Shown: piece after piece, positions 34,786 through 45,978 of the stretch
Layout: each line of letters starts with the position of its first letter
Numbering within the stretch: position 1 is the first letter of the stretch
Made by a program: the position numbers and the translations under genes
Notes under the pieces: model-generated
Database searches by the model: none
Seen by the model: the letters and a program-made list of their open reading frames with translations, nothing else
What the model was told of the DNA's origin: nothing
Assembly (NCBI GenBank): GCA_963971425.1
Contig: OZ020517.1
Coordinates: forward strand, 19,434,904-19,498,903
DNA length: 64,000 nucleotides
Direction: 5' to 3'
Origin: Bryoerythrophyllum caledonicum
Lineage: Eukaryota > Streptophyta > Bryopsida > Pottiales > Pottiaceae

Positions 34786-35177
34786 CTGTCAACGAAACAA
34801 GTCTACGCCAACGGCAGGTTGTGCGTCTCGCACACAGCCGTCAAAACTTCTGTGATCTCTGCGAGCGATGAGGGTCGCTGGTTGATGACGGTTTTCGCGT
34901 CGAGGGGCTCCACCGGAGTGAGAATTTTTTTTCTTCGCCAAGCCGCAAACAATGACGCGAGAATGGTTATTCCCTCCAGGGTGTGCGAGCGTCTGTGCGA
35001 GAGGGGCGGCCACGGCGGGATTGTGGAAGGAAGAACGACTGCTGAGGGAAGAACGGCGAACGGACGGGCAACGGTGTAGGTCGCGGAACGGTGCCAAGGG
35101 GACTGCGTTCGGGCTCTGACGGGCCCGTCTTCGGGTGGGCTGCCCAGCGGGTCCCTCAGCCCCCGCAAACGGCTCGT
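34786..35177 (-). repeat. Inverted-repeat right arm
   Basis: Reverse complement of 33496-33820: from ctgtcaacgaaacaagtcta through cgcgaaaaccgtcatc (antisense) to ccgcaaacggctcg. Differences include an added block at about 34972-35038 and several substitutions, so the arms are not recent. Confidence 0.88.
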
Positions 35178-36276
35178 CAGACTACTACACCCATGACCGC
35201 GTGGACATTCCCCTGCTGCACGTGACGATACTTCGATTCCTTCACGAGCAAGTCTTGCTAGAAAGAAGGGGCTACGGTTAATAGACGACTTTGCTGCAGG
35301 CTCAGGACAATCTGACGGACATTGTCGATGATCTAGAGCGCGCTGGATTGATCAGAAATCCTGGAACTTTAATGCAGCTGCGACACGCCTCGGAAGGTGC
35401 TTCTGTTACCTCACGACCAATAGCTTCGGATTAGCGACTTGTGGGGTGCATTTGACAACTCATGCGGTACATGTATATAGATGTATTTAGAACGTCTTGA
35501 TGATCAGCTGTCAACGCACTGTCGGATTCTTTGTCCGACTAATCGCATTTCACTCGTTGACGCGGTGAGAGCTAGGATATACATGCCACAGCGTGACGAG
35601 CTAGACTTCCCTCCGAGTCTCCCATTCAAACCTCGGTCAGAGGTCACGGGAGTACTTACAATATATTTCAGGTTGCTGATTGATCGGTGTGGTGGTGGAC
35701 GCTAATATCATTCAGATTGGGCCGGCTCTCATACGGACAGCGTACATTGAATTGAAGGGTCGCTCTTCTTATCAGGTTAAAGAATATGGGTATATCTGGT
35801 ACCTTTCTTGTGAGATAGTGATGGCTGCAGTTTTCTATGATTGAATGTGGTCTTCTCTTTGCACGTATCATGTTTTCCATTTTCCCAGTCGTGGCGGTCG
35901 ACCTGCCGGCTTCGTTTTGGATCTGAGCTGCAGATCGTGGTCTAGTTGATTGACAGCTGATCATCAAGACGTTCCTGAATGAATATATTCATCAGATGCT
36001 GATATGGTTCCATATGAATTTACGCACGGAAGATCATGTGTGCAATCGTCCGGGAACCTTGCAACAGAGCATTCAGCGTTCTCGCTGCTACAGTTATGCT
36101 CCTGTCAATTGCTGTCCAGTTGTTTGTGTATCACTAATGGGCATGCAGTGATCGATGAAGTACTCTCAGGCTCGATCAACCTGCTTGTGAATCTCTGATC
36201 GAGAGGTTGGGCTCACATTATGAATTCCACATATTGAAAGCTCCTTGTTTGTAAATTGGTTGCAGTGGGAGTGGAA
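35178..36276. other. Upstream region of the ferroxidase gene, with an unassigned coding-like scrap
   Basis: 35185-35275 reads DYYTHDRVDIPLLHVTILRF then a stop, and 35300-35435 reads AQDNLTDIVDDLERAGLIRN. Both look protein-like but I do not recognise them; they may be exons of a lost gene adjoining the inverted repeat. The rest is probable promoter of the gene at 36277. Confidence 0.35.
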
Positions 36277-38138
36277 ATGGCGTCGACGAGTATTCAATCA
36301 TGGTCGTTCGCCTTGATCCTTTGCTGCTACCTCATCACGGCCCAGGGAGGGAAGGTGGATAATCCGGTACAGAACTGCCAAGCGCTGGACCCATCGCCGA
36401 CTCTAAAGCCGTTCGTTGACAAATTGACTATTCCCAGAGAGATCAGGATCGATCATGGCAAGCAAGTGACCCTCGGAGCGTACAAGATCAAGCAGGTAAC
36501 TAATGAACCATCCTGTGGAGTAATTCGTCCTGGTAGTATGGGTATTACCACGTATGGTAGTCATCGTTTATTATGTGAATCAGTCATCTTCTTATGTCGC
36601 TTGGATTTGAACAGAAACTGCACAGAGATCTGCCGCCGACGACTCTGTACGCGTACGGCCTTTCCGCGGCGACAGCGTCGTCGCCAGGGCCAACTCTCGT
36701 CGCAACAGCAGGAGTTCCATCGATTGTGCGATGGGAGAATCACATCCACGACAAGCGCCACATGCTCGCGGTGGACTACACCGTCATGTGGGCGAACCCG
36801 AAGCGCGGCGGCGTGCCCATCGTGACGCACCTGCATGGCGCGGAGTGCAGCAGCACCTCAGATGGGTACCCGGACTCGTGGTACACCGCGCGAGGCGACC
36901 ACGGGCCGACCTTCACCACAAAGAACTACACGTACGAGAACTCGCAGCGGCCCAGCATGCACTGGTACCACGACCATACGTTCGGCATTACGCGCCTGAA
37001 CGTGCTCTCCGGCCTGGCGGGCTTCTATCTGACGAAAGCAAAGAAGGCGAAGCTCCCGTCGTGGATGCCTAGGCAGCAATTTACCCTCCCGCTCATGCTC
37101 AGCGACAAGCAGCTCTTCCACAACGGCTCCATCAACTTCCCGAACGTGGGCGACTCGCCAGCGAACCACCCGCAGTGGTGTCCGGAGTATTTCGGTGACA
37201 CCATCGTCGTGAACGGCAAGGCGTGGCCATATCGGCGCGTCCGCCCACAGAAGTACCGCCTCCAGTTCCTGAACACCGCCAACGCGCGCGTCTTCGTCCT
37301 CTCGCTCTCCCACTCCGCGCTCTCCTTCATCCAAATCGGCACGGACGGCGGCATGCTGCACAAATCCCAGACGCTCAAGAGGCTGACGCTCGCGCCCGCG
37401 GAGCGCATCGACTGCATCGTCGACTTCTCACTCGCGCGCGGTTCGGACGTCGTCCTCCGCAACACCGGCGCCGCGCCGTTCCCGTCCGGCGATGCGGGCT
37501 TCAGTCCGCCAAGCACGTCCGTCGTGATGAAGTTCATCGTCGAGACCCGTGACGAGCAGCCACTGTGTGCAAGTCCAGTTCCGGCGGTTCTGCGGAAGAA
37601 GGACCCGGAACCGGCGCTGACGAACGCGCTCGTCCGTCAGCTCTTCATGGTGGAGAACGACGACGCGGACGGAAAGCCGCTGGAGTCGCTGCTCTCGAAC
37701 CGGACGTGGCTCGACCCCGTGACGGAGACCCCGGTTCTGGGCGCGACGGAGATCTGGGAGTTTATCAACTTCACGCCCGACGCCCACCCCATGCACGTCC
37801 ACTTGGTGCAGTTCCGTGCCCTGAACCAGCAGCCGTTCAATCTGACGGCGTGGAGCAACGGCGAGTGCGAGATCTTCAACACGACGCTGGACACGCCCGG
37901 GACCTGTTTCACGGGCGAGCCCGTTGCGCCGTCCAAGAATCAGGTCGGGTGGAAGGACACCATTCTTTCGCTGCCGGAGTTCGTGACGAGAATCGTCGTC
38001 CAGTGGAAGTCACACGACGGCGCACCGTTCCCGTTCGACGCCACCGCTGGGCCCGGGTATGTGTGGCATTGCCATATCCTTGACCACGAGGATAATGACA
38101 TGATGCGGCCCATCAAGCTCATGAAAAAAGCCCGCTAG
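36277..38138 (+). CDS. LPR1-like: LPR1/LPR2-like multicopper ferroxidase, two exons (580 aa)
   Basis: Exons 36277-36495 and 36615-38138; the intron has gtaact...aacag borders and phase 0. The start ATG is the first in frame and begins a signal peptide (MASTSIQSWSFALILCCYLI, cleavage near residue 24), so the protein enters the secretory pathway. The four copper-ligand blocks are complete: HLHG (about residue 145), HWYHDH (189), HPMHVHL (464) and HCHILDHEDNDM (558), the last with the axial Met typical of CotA/bilirubin-oxidase-like enzymes. The length matches Arabidopsis LPR1 (about 580 aa), a ferroxidase that links iron to phosphate sensing in roots. Several N-glycosylation sites (NYT, NGS, NRT, NFT, NTT) are present. 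Exon 2 is far more GC-rich than its flanks. A poly(A) signal AATAAA lies at 38314-38319. The stop is TAG, showing UAG is a normal stop here. Confidence 0.9.
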
Positions 38139-40215
38139 GCACTCTAACTTTGATACTGATTTTTATACATATTTCAATTTTATTTTTTACTTTATAGTCG
38201 AGTTTTTTGTGAAGGGAAAAGACTCAGGTTACATGGTTTGCGGTCACCCACTTCACTTTCAAAACTCCAATTCATGATGCACATTCTTTTATCCTTTCCG
38301 TCCCGTGGGAATCAATAAACGATGATCAGGTCTGCCTGCATTGAGACTTGTTACTGAATTCTCAAGTTGAGTGTAGTCAACATTCCATTGATCTCACTTG
38401 TTCAGAGTGGAGCTGTTTCGACACCCTAAAGTGTCGAATATAGAGTGGTGAACCCCGTTTGCATAGTTGGTGTCTGAATGTTGTGTGCTGAGGATAAAAT
38501 CTTGTGTGGTGCAGACTATGAGGCTACAAACTTTAGTGGATTGTGTAGAGCTTCCATGATCGCTACTTCTGAAACTTGTGGAAGCATGAAGATATGACAA
38601 TTTTGACATGAGGCCATGGATAGTCCAAAAAGATGCTCATAGGACAGTGAGAAGAGCAACGAACCGCTGCCTTTCATACACACAAAATATCTAGGACTCA
38701 TAACAGCTATGTTACTGTAATAAAGAATCCTCGTAATAGTTTTAGCCTGCACTGCAATCCTAAACTACAACAATAAATACCACACACCTAGATTATTGCA
38801 ACTCGATATTCTTCATTGATGTATATCATTGCAAACAACGGAATTCATGATAACAAGCTGAGAGGAACAACGTGACCAGCATCGTGCCCGTATACTACTC
38901 GGCGCTCATACTACGTTTTGTAGGTTGAGCCTTTTGCACGGGAATTCGTGCATTATGTGTACCGGTGCGTTCATGTCCGCGCCTCGAACTCGGAATAATG
39001 GGACGCTGTATACGCGTCTGCCTGTGAGAAAAAGGCCTCCCACTCTCTAGATTCCATCATGTTTTATTGAGTGGAGCCCAGTTCAATAAGCTCATTGGCT
39101 CTGCAATAGAGCAAGTATGGTCTGCGAAACACATCGGTCTTGTTTATGACAGACACTTTTTGGTGCACTCTCCATGATTCAAAGAGGATTTTTGTAAGGA
39201 ATGTAGTCAGGTGCTCTCAAGTAGCATGCATATCCCCTAATCACCGAGATCTATTTGAGTCTTAAACCCTAAAATCCTAAACCCTAAACCCTAACTTTAC
39301 TACAGCAGCGACTTCAGTCAGTTGATTTAGATGAAACGAAGTTTAGTTTTCATGTGATTACCGGTTAAGCTGAAATGATGCAAGAGGTTGAGGAATCTGA
39401 GCACGAGATAGCACTTGAAGACAAGGACTGGAGCGATCACCAACTTCTCTGGAAAAGCGCAGCCACTTCCAATCAGCAATCACGCACTCCGCCTACGCAA
39501 TCATGCACCTGACTCCGACACCATTAGTGAAAAACCACGACTGGGGATCGAGAGCTGCTAGGGATCCTGAAAACACCCTGAAGACACACTTCACTTATGC
39601 TCCGTGATCATAGACCAGTAGGGCAGCAGAGCGTTCTCTGAACCTACGAAGCAGCATGATAAAAGTGCTACCGCGACACATGATGTGATGGATTTGGACG
39701 GTGCAGTGTTTGTCATCCATGCCACTGAAAAGAATAATTCCAACCACTTCGTCGGTAGGAGAGAAACAGTCGCTTTTCCAGCCCCGAATTCCGCGGTTGC
39801 CCGTTTCCTTGTGAGCGCGATAATTTCGTATCCGTTGCAGATGTGGCCTTTTGAGAGTTTGTCCCAAGCATCGCAGGGATGCGGTGATAGCACCGTTGTT
39901 AGAGCTCTTGGTTTGCACTGCGGAATCCGTTTCTGTAGAGAATTTCGTGCTCTGTTTGGAAACCTTGTGTGTGGTTGGTGCCTTTGCAGATTTTGAAGAG
40001 CTGGGAGCTGGGATTGTGGGCTTCGGGAGCTCTTGTTGAGTTAGGGTAGCGCGTAGAGATCGAGTTTGGTTTCGGGGTATGCGGAGGATTTGATTTCCGA
40101 CATGGGTGCAATGTGGGTGAAGATGGGACACAGCGACGGATTTTGAGGTGGAGGATCTGATGTGAATCAGTATGTTTTTTTGGCTTCGCGAACGAGATCT
40201 GAGTATTTGCTGTGG
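38139..40215. other. Spacer between the ferroxidase and Hsp70-like genes
   Basis: The first ~200 bp are the ferroxidase 3' untranslated region. The rest has no supported gene; a long minus-strand frame entering from the right is antisense to the Hsp70 exon. 39800-40215 is the probable promoter and leader of the Hsp70-like gene. Confidence 0.45.
39264..39295. repeat. Short interstitial telomere-type tract
   Basis: Reads aaaccctaaaatcctaaacc then ctaaaccctaac, that is AAACCCT units with one imperfect copy. This is the Arabidopsis-type plant telomere sequence and also the telo-box promoter element found upstream of many plant housekeeping genes. Confidence 0.8.
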
Positions 40216-42195
40216 ATGACCGTCTCGCATCCTCTCATGGCGTGCTTCGGGTTTTGCTCTAAGCCGAGTGTGGACGAGGATGTTGAAAAACCCTACTCCA
40301 TCAAGAGTGCGTCGAAGGTGGTCGATAGCGAGGACCAGGCGTCTGGTGGGGCTGGGGTACAGCGAGAGGAAGGCGGATTCAAGTCGCTGCGCTCCACTCA
40401 CGCGCCGCTGAGTATCAAACACGGTGACGATGCCAAAGAGGAGCCGGTGACTGTGAAGCTGGAGAGTGCGCCGGGCAACATTGAGTGGGTGGTAGGGTTG
40501 GACTTCGGCACGACGTACTCCGGATTCGCGTACGCGAAAGCGTCCGACCCGGAGCACATCCATGTGTACTACGACTGGCCGAGCCGCAACAGCGAGAAGC
40601 CCTACTGCAAGACGCTCACCGGGATCTACTACACGGAGGAGAGCTCCGGGAAACTGCAATGCGCGTCGTGGGGGCACCACGCGCGGTCGGATTCCACGGT
40701 GAGCACCGCGAAGGGCGTGTATCTCTCCAAGTTCAAGCTGCTCCTGAAGAAGGACCTGGACGACCCGTTTCTGGAGTCGAGCATCCCACCGCCGCTGACA
40801 GCGAACACCATCATCACGGACTACCTGCGGCACATCGGCGAGCTCGCGTTGACGGTGATCCGAAATCACGAGGGCGACGCGAGCTTCAACCAGGACGCGA
40901 TCCAGTGGTGCGTGACGGTACCGTCGATCTGGGACGAGAGCGCCAAGCAGCAGATGAAGGCGTGCATGGTGAACGCGGGGCTGCTGTCGTCGGGCGGGAT
41001 CGAGTCCGTGAGCGTGGTCCTGGAGCCGGAAGCGGCTTCCTTCCACTGCCACCAGATCCTGCGCCAGAAGCACAAGGATCTTTCCTTGCATGTGAAGGAT
41101 AAGATTCTCGTCGCAGACGTTGGCGGCGGGACGGTGGACATCGTGGTGCAGGAGCTCATCGGGAGCGGGAACGATTACAAGGTGCAGGAGCTCACGGAAA
41201 GCTCCGGTGGGTTGTGCGGTGGGACGTTCGTGGACGAGTCGTTCCTGCGGTTTTTGTCAAAGCGGATTGGTTGCCTGGACGAGTTTCTGCGCACGGGGGT
41301 GCCGTCCTACCGCTCGCGCCTCCTCAAGGACTGGGAGGAGATCAAGTGCGGATTCGGGCACGAGATGGTGTCGAACAAGGACACGAAGGAGATCACGCTG
41401 CACAACAGGCTGGCGGCGAAGTGGGAGGCGTACGAGGCCGAGCGCGGGCTCCCGCCGCGCGAGAGCTATGGCGAGATCGAGCTGACGCAGCAGGACCTGA
41501 AGGCGATCTTCGACCCGGTGGTGGACGAGATCGTGGAGCTCATCGCGGCGCAGCTGATGCAGGTGGAGGACATCAAGGTGATGTTCATGGTGGGCGGCTT
41601 CGCTGGCTCGCCGTACCTGATGCAGCGCATCCGGAAGCGCTTCGCGGGCGACGTGAAGCACATCGTCTCGCCACCCAACCCCGGCAGCGCCATCATCCAG
41701 GGCGCCGTCGCGCTGGCGCTCAACCCGGACGCCGTCGTGGCGCGCATCCTGAAGAAAACCTACGGCACCAGCGTCACGCTCCCGTTCGAGAAGGGTGTTG
41801 ACCGCAGCGAGTTTCTCAAGGTGGGCGCGGAGGACGGCGTGGAATGGTGCAGAAATCGGTTCGACTCGTTCGTGAAGAAGGGCACGCGCATCGAAGTCAA
41901 CAAGTTCGTGACGAAGGAGTACGTCCCGCACACGCGCGGACAGGCACAGATGATGTTCGATCTATACAGCTCCAACGAGCAGGAGCCGCGGTACACCGAA
42001 GGCCCCGGGGTGACGCGAGAAGGTGGATTTGCCGTCTCCTTGCCCGAGAGCTACAGCATGGACGACATGCCCATCTTCGAATTCTCCATGTACTTCGGCC
42101 GCAGCAACATCGAGCTCAGAGCCGAGGCGCAGTTCAAGCAGAGCCATGGCGATAAGGCGCGCACCATGGAGCTTCCTGTCAGGTACTACAGCTGA
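40216..42195 (+). CDS. HSPA12-like Hsp70-family ATPase, single exon (659 aa)
   Basis: It has the actin/Hsp70 ATPase fold: phosphate-1 loop VVGLDFGTTYSGFAYAK (from about residue 92), CVTVPSIWDESAKQQMKACM, phosphate-2 loop VADVGGGTVDIVV (about 299) and adenosine motif MVGGFAGSPYLMQ (about 458). After the ATPase the protein is divergent, with no canonical substrate-binding domain and no EEVD or HDEL tail. Length and layout resemble animal HSPA12A/B (about 680 aa) rather than cytosolic Hsp70. Two in-frame ATGs compete: 40216 and 40237. The second gives MACFGFCSKPS, a Cys-containing start that could be lipid-modified. No intron is apparent, and the frame is strongly GC-rich at third positions. The function of plant members is not well established. 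Confidence 0.88.
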   Translation: MTVSHPLMACFGFCSKPSVDEDVEKPYSIKSASKVVDSEDQASGGAGVQREEGGFKSLRSTHAPLSIKHGDDAKEEPVTVKLESAPGNIEWVVGLDFGTTYSGFAYAKASDPEHIHVYYDWPSRNSEKPYCKTLTGIYYTEESSGKLQCASWGHHARSDSTVSTAKGVYLSKFKLLLKKDLDDPFLESSIPPPLTANTIITDYLRHIGELALTVIRNHEGDASFNQDAIQWCVTVPSIWDESAKQQMKACMVNAGLLSSGGIESVSVVLEPEAASFHCHQILRQKHKDLSLHVKDKILVADVGGGTVDIVVQELIGSGNDYKVQELTESSGGLCGGTFVDESFLRFLSKRIGCLDEFLRTGVPSYRSRLLKDWEEIKCGFGHEMVSNKDTKEITLHNRLAAKWEAYEAERGLPPRESYGEIELTQQDLKAIFDPVVDEIVELIAAQLMQVEDIKVMFMVGGFAGSPYLMQRIRKRFAGDVKHIVSPPNPGSAIIQGAVALALNPDAVVARILKKTYGTSVTLPFEKGVDRSEFLKVGAEDGVEWCRNRFDSFVKKGTRIEVNKFVTKEYVPHTRGQAQMMFDLYSSNEQEPRYTEGPGVTREGGFAVSLPESYSMDDMPIFEFSMYFGRSNIELRAEAQFKQSHGDKARTMELPVRYYS

Positions 42196-43429
42196 TTCAC
42201 CCACTTTGTATATTGTATTAATTTAGGGTAGGGTATTAGTGATGCCGCTTTTAGCATGCTCATCACCTTCAACCAGCAATGGGATTTGTGCTTGGCATCT
42301 GCTTACGACCTGTAGGCGGATCCGGTACATTCCCGTGAGTCTTAGCGAGTAGCTACGGACACGGCTTCTTCACACCGAAATTATTAACCTCGTCGTGTGA
42401 GCTTGACGGTAGAACGAGCGTTGGTCACTCTTGGACGATGGTGTAAAATCATCTGACGTGTGTACGTTGCAGCTACCATTTACTGAATGTAAACAGCCGA
42501 TGTGCACACTGTCAACCATGTGTGGTCCTATTTCTGATACAATAGGGGACTCGTGCACATTCCATGCCCCGTCCGAACTATGAAAGAAGGTGACGTTTCA
42601 ACTAAATGTGTGTCAATTGCAGAGGAAGGATTACAGGCAGAGTTGATGAAAACATCTCAACTTTGGTCCAAAGGCCACAGCAAAGTGCAGTTAGGCATAT
42701 TCTTTTCGAAACTCACGCTGAGCATTATCAAATAACTCTATCATTTGAATAGTACTGACCATTCATTCATTCCCATGCCATGTCGAAGACAGGGATGTAA
42801 CATAGAATCAAACTGAACTTTTAGCCGAGTATGCATCAATACAACAGTGAACCGCATGATTGTTATGGGGCATATGCCATTTCCGTCGTTACCTCCTTGA
42901 CGCTCTTGGGTTGTCTTCTGTTTTTCATGACTTGTTTCTTCCGTTGTGTATTGATCTCCCATTTGCTTCCACATTCTACTCTCCACCGATGCCCTTTGCT
43001 CTGTTTTATCACCTGTTTGGTGGCGACCTGATTCATTCAGCTCTAGGATTTTGCGTTCTGAGAAACGGTCATTTTCTTTTCGAGTTTGCTGCATTGTGAG
43101 AGTGCTGGGCTCGGTGATGATCATGTGTATACGCTATTCTGAAAACCCTACGGCCCTGTGGACATTATAAATCTGAGAGCTCAATGCATCACTGGGATAA
43201 TGGACGTGTTTCTCGTAACTTCTGAGTTGGTATGTCCATCAAACCCTTCTTACATTGACGTTCACCCTCAATGCATGTATGCTCTCCCCAGCTTGGGAGA
43301 CTCTTGTTCTCATGGAAGAAGCGTCGATACATGTGCTTCGAACTCCAACAATGAAGATAGGAGGATATATCTCTTAACCTTTGTAAACTAAGCCAGGCTG
43401 TCGTTGAGTACATAAACAATGGAGTAGGT
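42196..43429. other. 3' flank of the Hsp70-like gene; no further gene seen
   Basis: AT-rich, with short frames only. The last 30 bases before the truncated U2 copy include gagtacataa, also present upstream of the complete U2 gene (43903-43912). Confidence 0.4.
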
Positions 43430-43482
43430 ATACATCTCTCGGCCTTTTGGCTAAGATCTAGTGTGGAATCTCTTCTTAGTGT
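43430..43482 (+). pseudogene. Truncated, mutated U2 snRNA copy
   Basis: Begins atacatctctcggccttttg and follows U2 for about 50 nt (ggctaagatctagtgtgg), then diverges. The branch-point-pairing GTAGTA is changed to GTGGAA, and the Sm site and 3' stem-loops are missing, so it cannot work as U2. It sits 507 bp upstream of the complete gene in the same orientation. Confidence 0.85.
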
Positions 43483-43936
43483 TGGAAGCTTTCAAACAAC
43501 AAGGAATTAGCAGGTGTAATTTACATCCTCTTCAGCCGAAAGAAACCTTTTTCCTTGTGTAGGCAGAATAGTTGTTTTTGCAGCACCCAACTAGTTTAGG
43601 GTTGAAGAGATCCTCACAACATTTGAATTGGAAGGAAAAGATTGGATCATCTGGGCGAGAAATGAAACACATCTTAAACTTCATTGAACTTCCTCAGGAT
43701 GTTGTCCTGCATCACACTACATGACTTGTCTGAACTCAGCATTGAAGGGACCAACTCGAAGTGAATTCTATTGTCTCTGCCGAAAAGCTCCTGTTAACCA
43801 GACATACAAAACCAGTCTCAGGGTACAATTGCTTCACATTCCAAGAGTCGATTCCGATGACTACATATGCCATAAGCTTTGGACGGGCAGATGGTATATA
43901 AGGAGTACATAAGCTACCGAGCACTGCATCAGAGTT

Positions 43937-44132
43937 ATACCTTTCTCGGCCTTTTGGCTAAGATCAAGTGTAGTATCTGTACTTATCAGTTTAATATCTG
44001 ATACGAGGCTCATTGAGCCTCATGATATTAATCTAATTTTTCTTGGGTGCGGGTCTATCAGGCAGCTTGCTGTCCGGATCCACGAGCGTCGCCTTGGTAT
44101 TGCACTCCCTCCTTGGCTGGCGCAGCCCTCTC
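43937..44132 (+). ncRNA. U2: U2 spliceosomal snRNA
   Basis: The 5' end atacctttctcggccttttg and the following 60 nt match the universally conserved U2 start. The branch-point recognition sequence GTAGTA is at 43970-43975, stem IIa text follows (ttatcagtttaatatctgat), and an Sm-type site aatttttcttgg is at 44035-44046. The 3' half forms the usual stem-loops ending ggctggcgcagccctctcc, for a total of about 196 nt, the normal plant length. A TATA-like tatataagg (43895) lies about 40 bp upstream. I do not see a clear plant upstream sequence element (TCCCACATCG). Downstream, agtcgggcccaattcaa weakly resembles the plant snRNA 3' box. U2 pairs with the intron branch site in the spliceosome. Confidence 0.95.
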
Positions 44133-45747
44133 CCTGCCTCCCAGTCGGGCCCAATTCAACCCTAAATTGGATATGTTTACGATGGCTCAGCACGAAATCT
44201 TTGCGTCGGCCCTCTTCCACTTGAGTTTCGATGTCTGTTATATTCCCAGCATAAGCTTATCACTGATGTCAGGCCTGCTTCGATCAGGTCAGTACCAATC
44301 TCATTTGAGATAGGTTTAGTACTGTACAACACGCTGTTGTGGTAGTAGTTTTGCGCCTGGTTTCAAAGCAAAGTTGCCTGGCATGCTCGTTACCGTTATA
44401 TTGTCGATAATGATGATTTTCTTGGTAGTTGCAATGTCTTTGCTGTAGGATTTCATCTTGACGACATCAGTTTTTTGGGAGCTAAAACCTTTCCACCTGA
44501 CCCAACTTTGCATTCAATTTTGTGCCCCAAACTTACTTTCAGGTCTGGGACATTCCCTGTGCAACTTGGTTTCCTGCAAATGTGGAAGACGAGGCAGCTT
44601 CAATAATCCACTGGGTTAGAGCTGAATGAGAAATTGGCTCGTGGAGATTCATGAGCGACAGAATCCACTGAAAAAGTATGGGTACATATTTTGACACATA
44701 CAGTTAACTTCAACTCTAACAGAACGTTAGATCGACTTAGCGGCTACAATTCGCACATTGGTGGGTGCGAGCTCTGAACCCTATACCCTTAACTGCTATC
44801 CTAGGGCTACATACCAAAACAGAACGACCCAATAACGAGGTACCAAGTTCTAAGCCAACATACAATAAAATTCGGACGAAAAAACACATTCTCTTCCAAG
44901 CCACAAGAGAAAACGAATTGCAAACATGTCTGAAGGGAATGTTACTATTCCTTGTCGAGAACCATCGCATTATAATTTAGTTTCGTTGATGACGTGAAGC
45001 TTCTGCAGAGACCAGTAGGAGGTAGTTAAACTATGCATTCTACCGAGCTTCTGATGGAGGGCTTAGTCGTGATCATATACCCAATATCCATTGGAGAAAT
45101 GAGAACCAGCGGGTATATGGAAAGCGGGTGTCCATCACCCTGACACGACTATACTTGAACAGGATCTGTTCTATAGTGCGTACATCTGACCTGTGTTCTC
45201 TAACATAGACAAGACCTTCAACCCGGACGATGTTCCAGGGCTCTCCGTCCTGAGCGCGATTGCCGCGGCGTCTGTTCTTCCTTCGGGATTGGGTGGACGC
45301 TTGCTAGATGAACGTCCCGTCTGCCCTTTCCGCAGGCGGTGATGGACGGACAGCGTTCTGACGGGTGCTCAATTTCTTTTTGGTTAGTTTTTCACATTCT
45401 TTTTGGTTCGTTTTTCACATTTTTTTGGTTCATACAGGCATGCTTCTTGTCGCTTCACCGCCTGAGACCAAGCTGCGAATTAAGATTCTGTTTTTTGAGT
45501 AGCTGAACATTCTTTGTCAAGTGATCATTTTTTGAGTAGCTGAACATTCTTTTTGAGTAGCTGAACATTCTTTATTTTGATTTTTAGATAAACTGTGTGA
45601 GATTTTTAAAGCACCATTTTCAGGAGTATTCAGCAGCTCGTTGTGGGTTTAAAAAGTACATTCTTGTAGAGCGCAAAGAATTTGGTTACAAGGGGAAAAT
45701 AGAGATGTTAATTAATTCACAACACCGATGAATGAATTTGGTGCAGT
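44133..45747. other. Intergenic region after U2
   Basis: No supported gene. There are local repeats of tttttgagtagctgaacatt (45492-45573, three copies) and ctttttggttcgtttttcac (45387-45435). Confidence 0.45.
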
Positions 45748-45751
45748 TTAA

Positions 45752-45877
45752 CCCTGTAAGAACAATGGTCGAATCTGGTCACTGACAAAATCTACGAAAG
45801 TCGTAGATTATGCTGACCAAATCTACAGCCCTTATAGATTATGTGAATGACCAGATTCAGCCATCGTCCTGAAAGGG
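45752..45877. mobile_element. Short TTAA-flanked hairpin element (126 bp)
   Basis: The left side ccctgtaagaacaatggtcg...aatctggtca pairs with the right side tgaccagatt...cgtcctgaaaggg. TTAA lies directly outside both ends (45748-45751 and 45878-45881). CCC...GGG ends with TTAA fit a piggyBac-type MITE. It folds into a hairpin over about 35 bp per arm with mismatches. Confidence 0.65.
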
Positions 45878-45978
45878 TTAAACAAATATTAAACTTCATC
45901 AAGTTGACCCTGCCGTTCAGCTAGAGTACATGCTTGTGTGCCCATGTAAAACTCTCATAAACATCCAATACCGTATTA

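Noticed and set aside
37025..37537. A 170-codon minus-strand open frame, and others, across the ferroxidase
   Set aside because: Antisense to the multicopper oxidase exon; composition artefact.
39595..41091. A 498-codon minus-strand open frame
   Set aside because: It runs antisense over the 5' half of the Hsp70-like exon, where GC-rich codons make the opposite strand open by chance; no domain is recognisable.
41257..41931. A 224-codon minus-strand open frame
   Set aside because: Antisense shadow of the Hsp70-like coding sequence, His/Arg-rich as expected from reverse-complemented codons.
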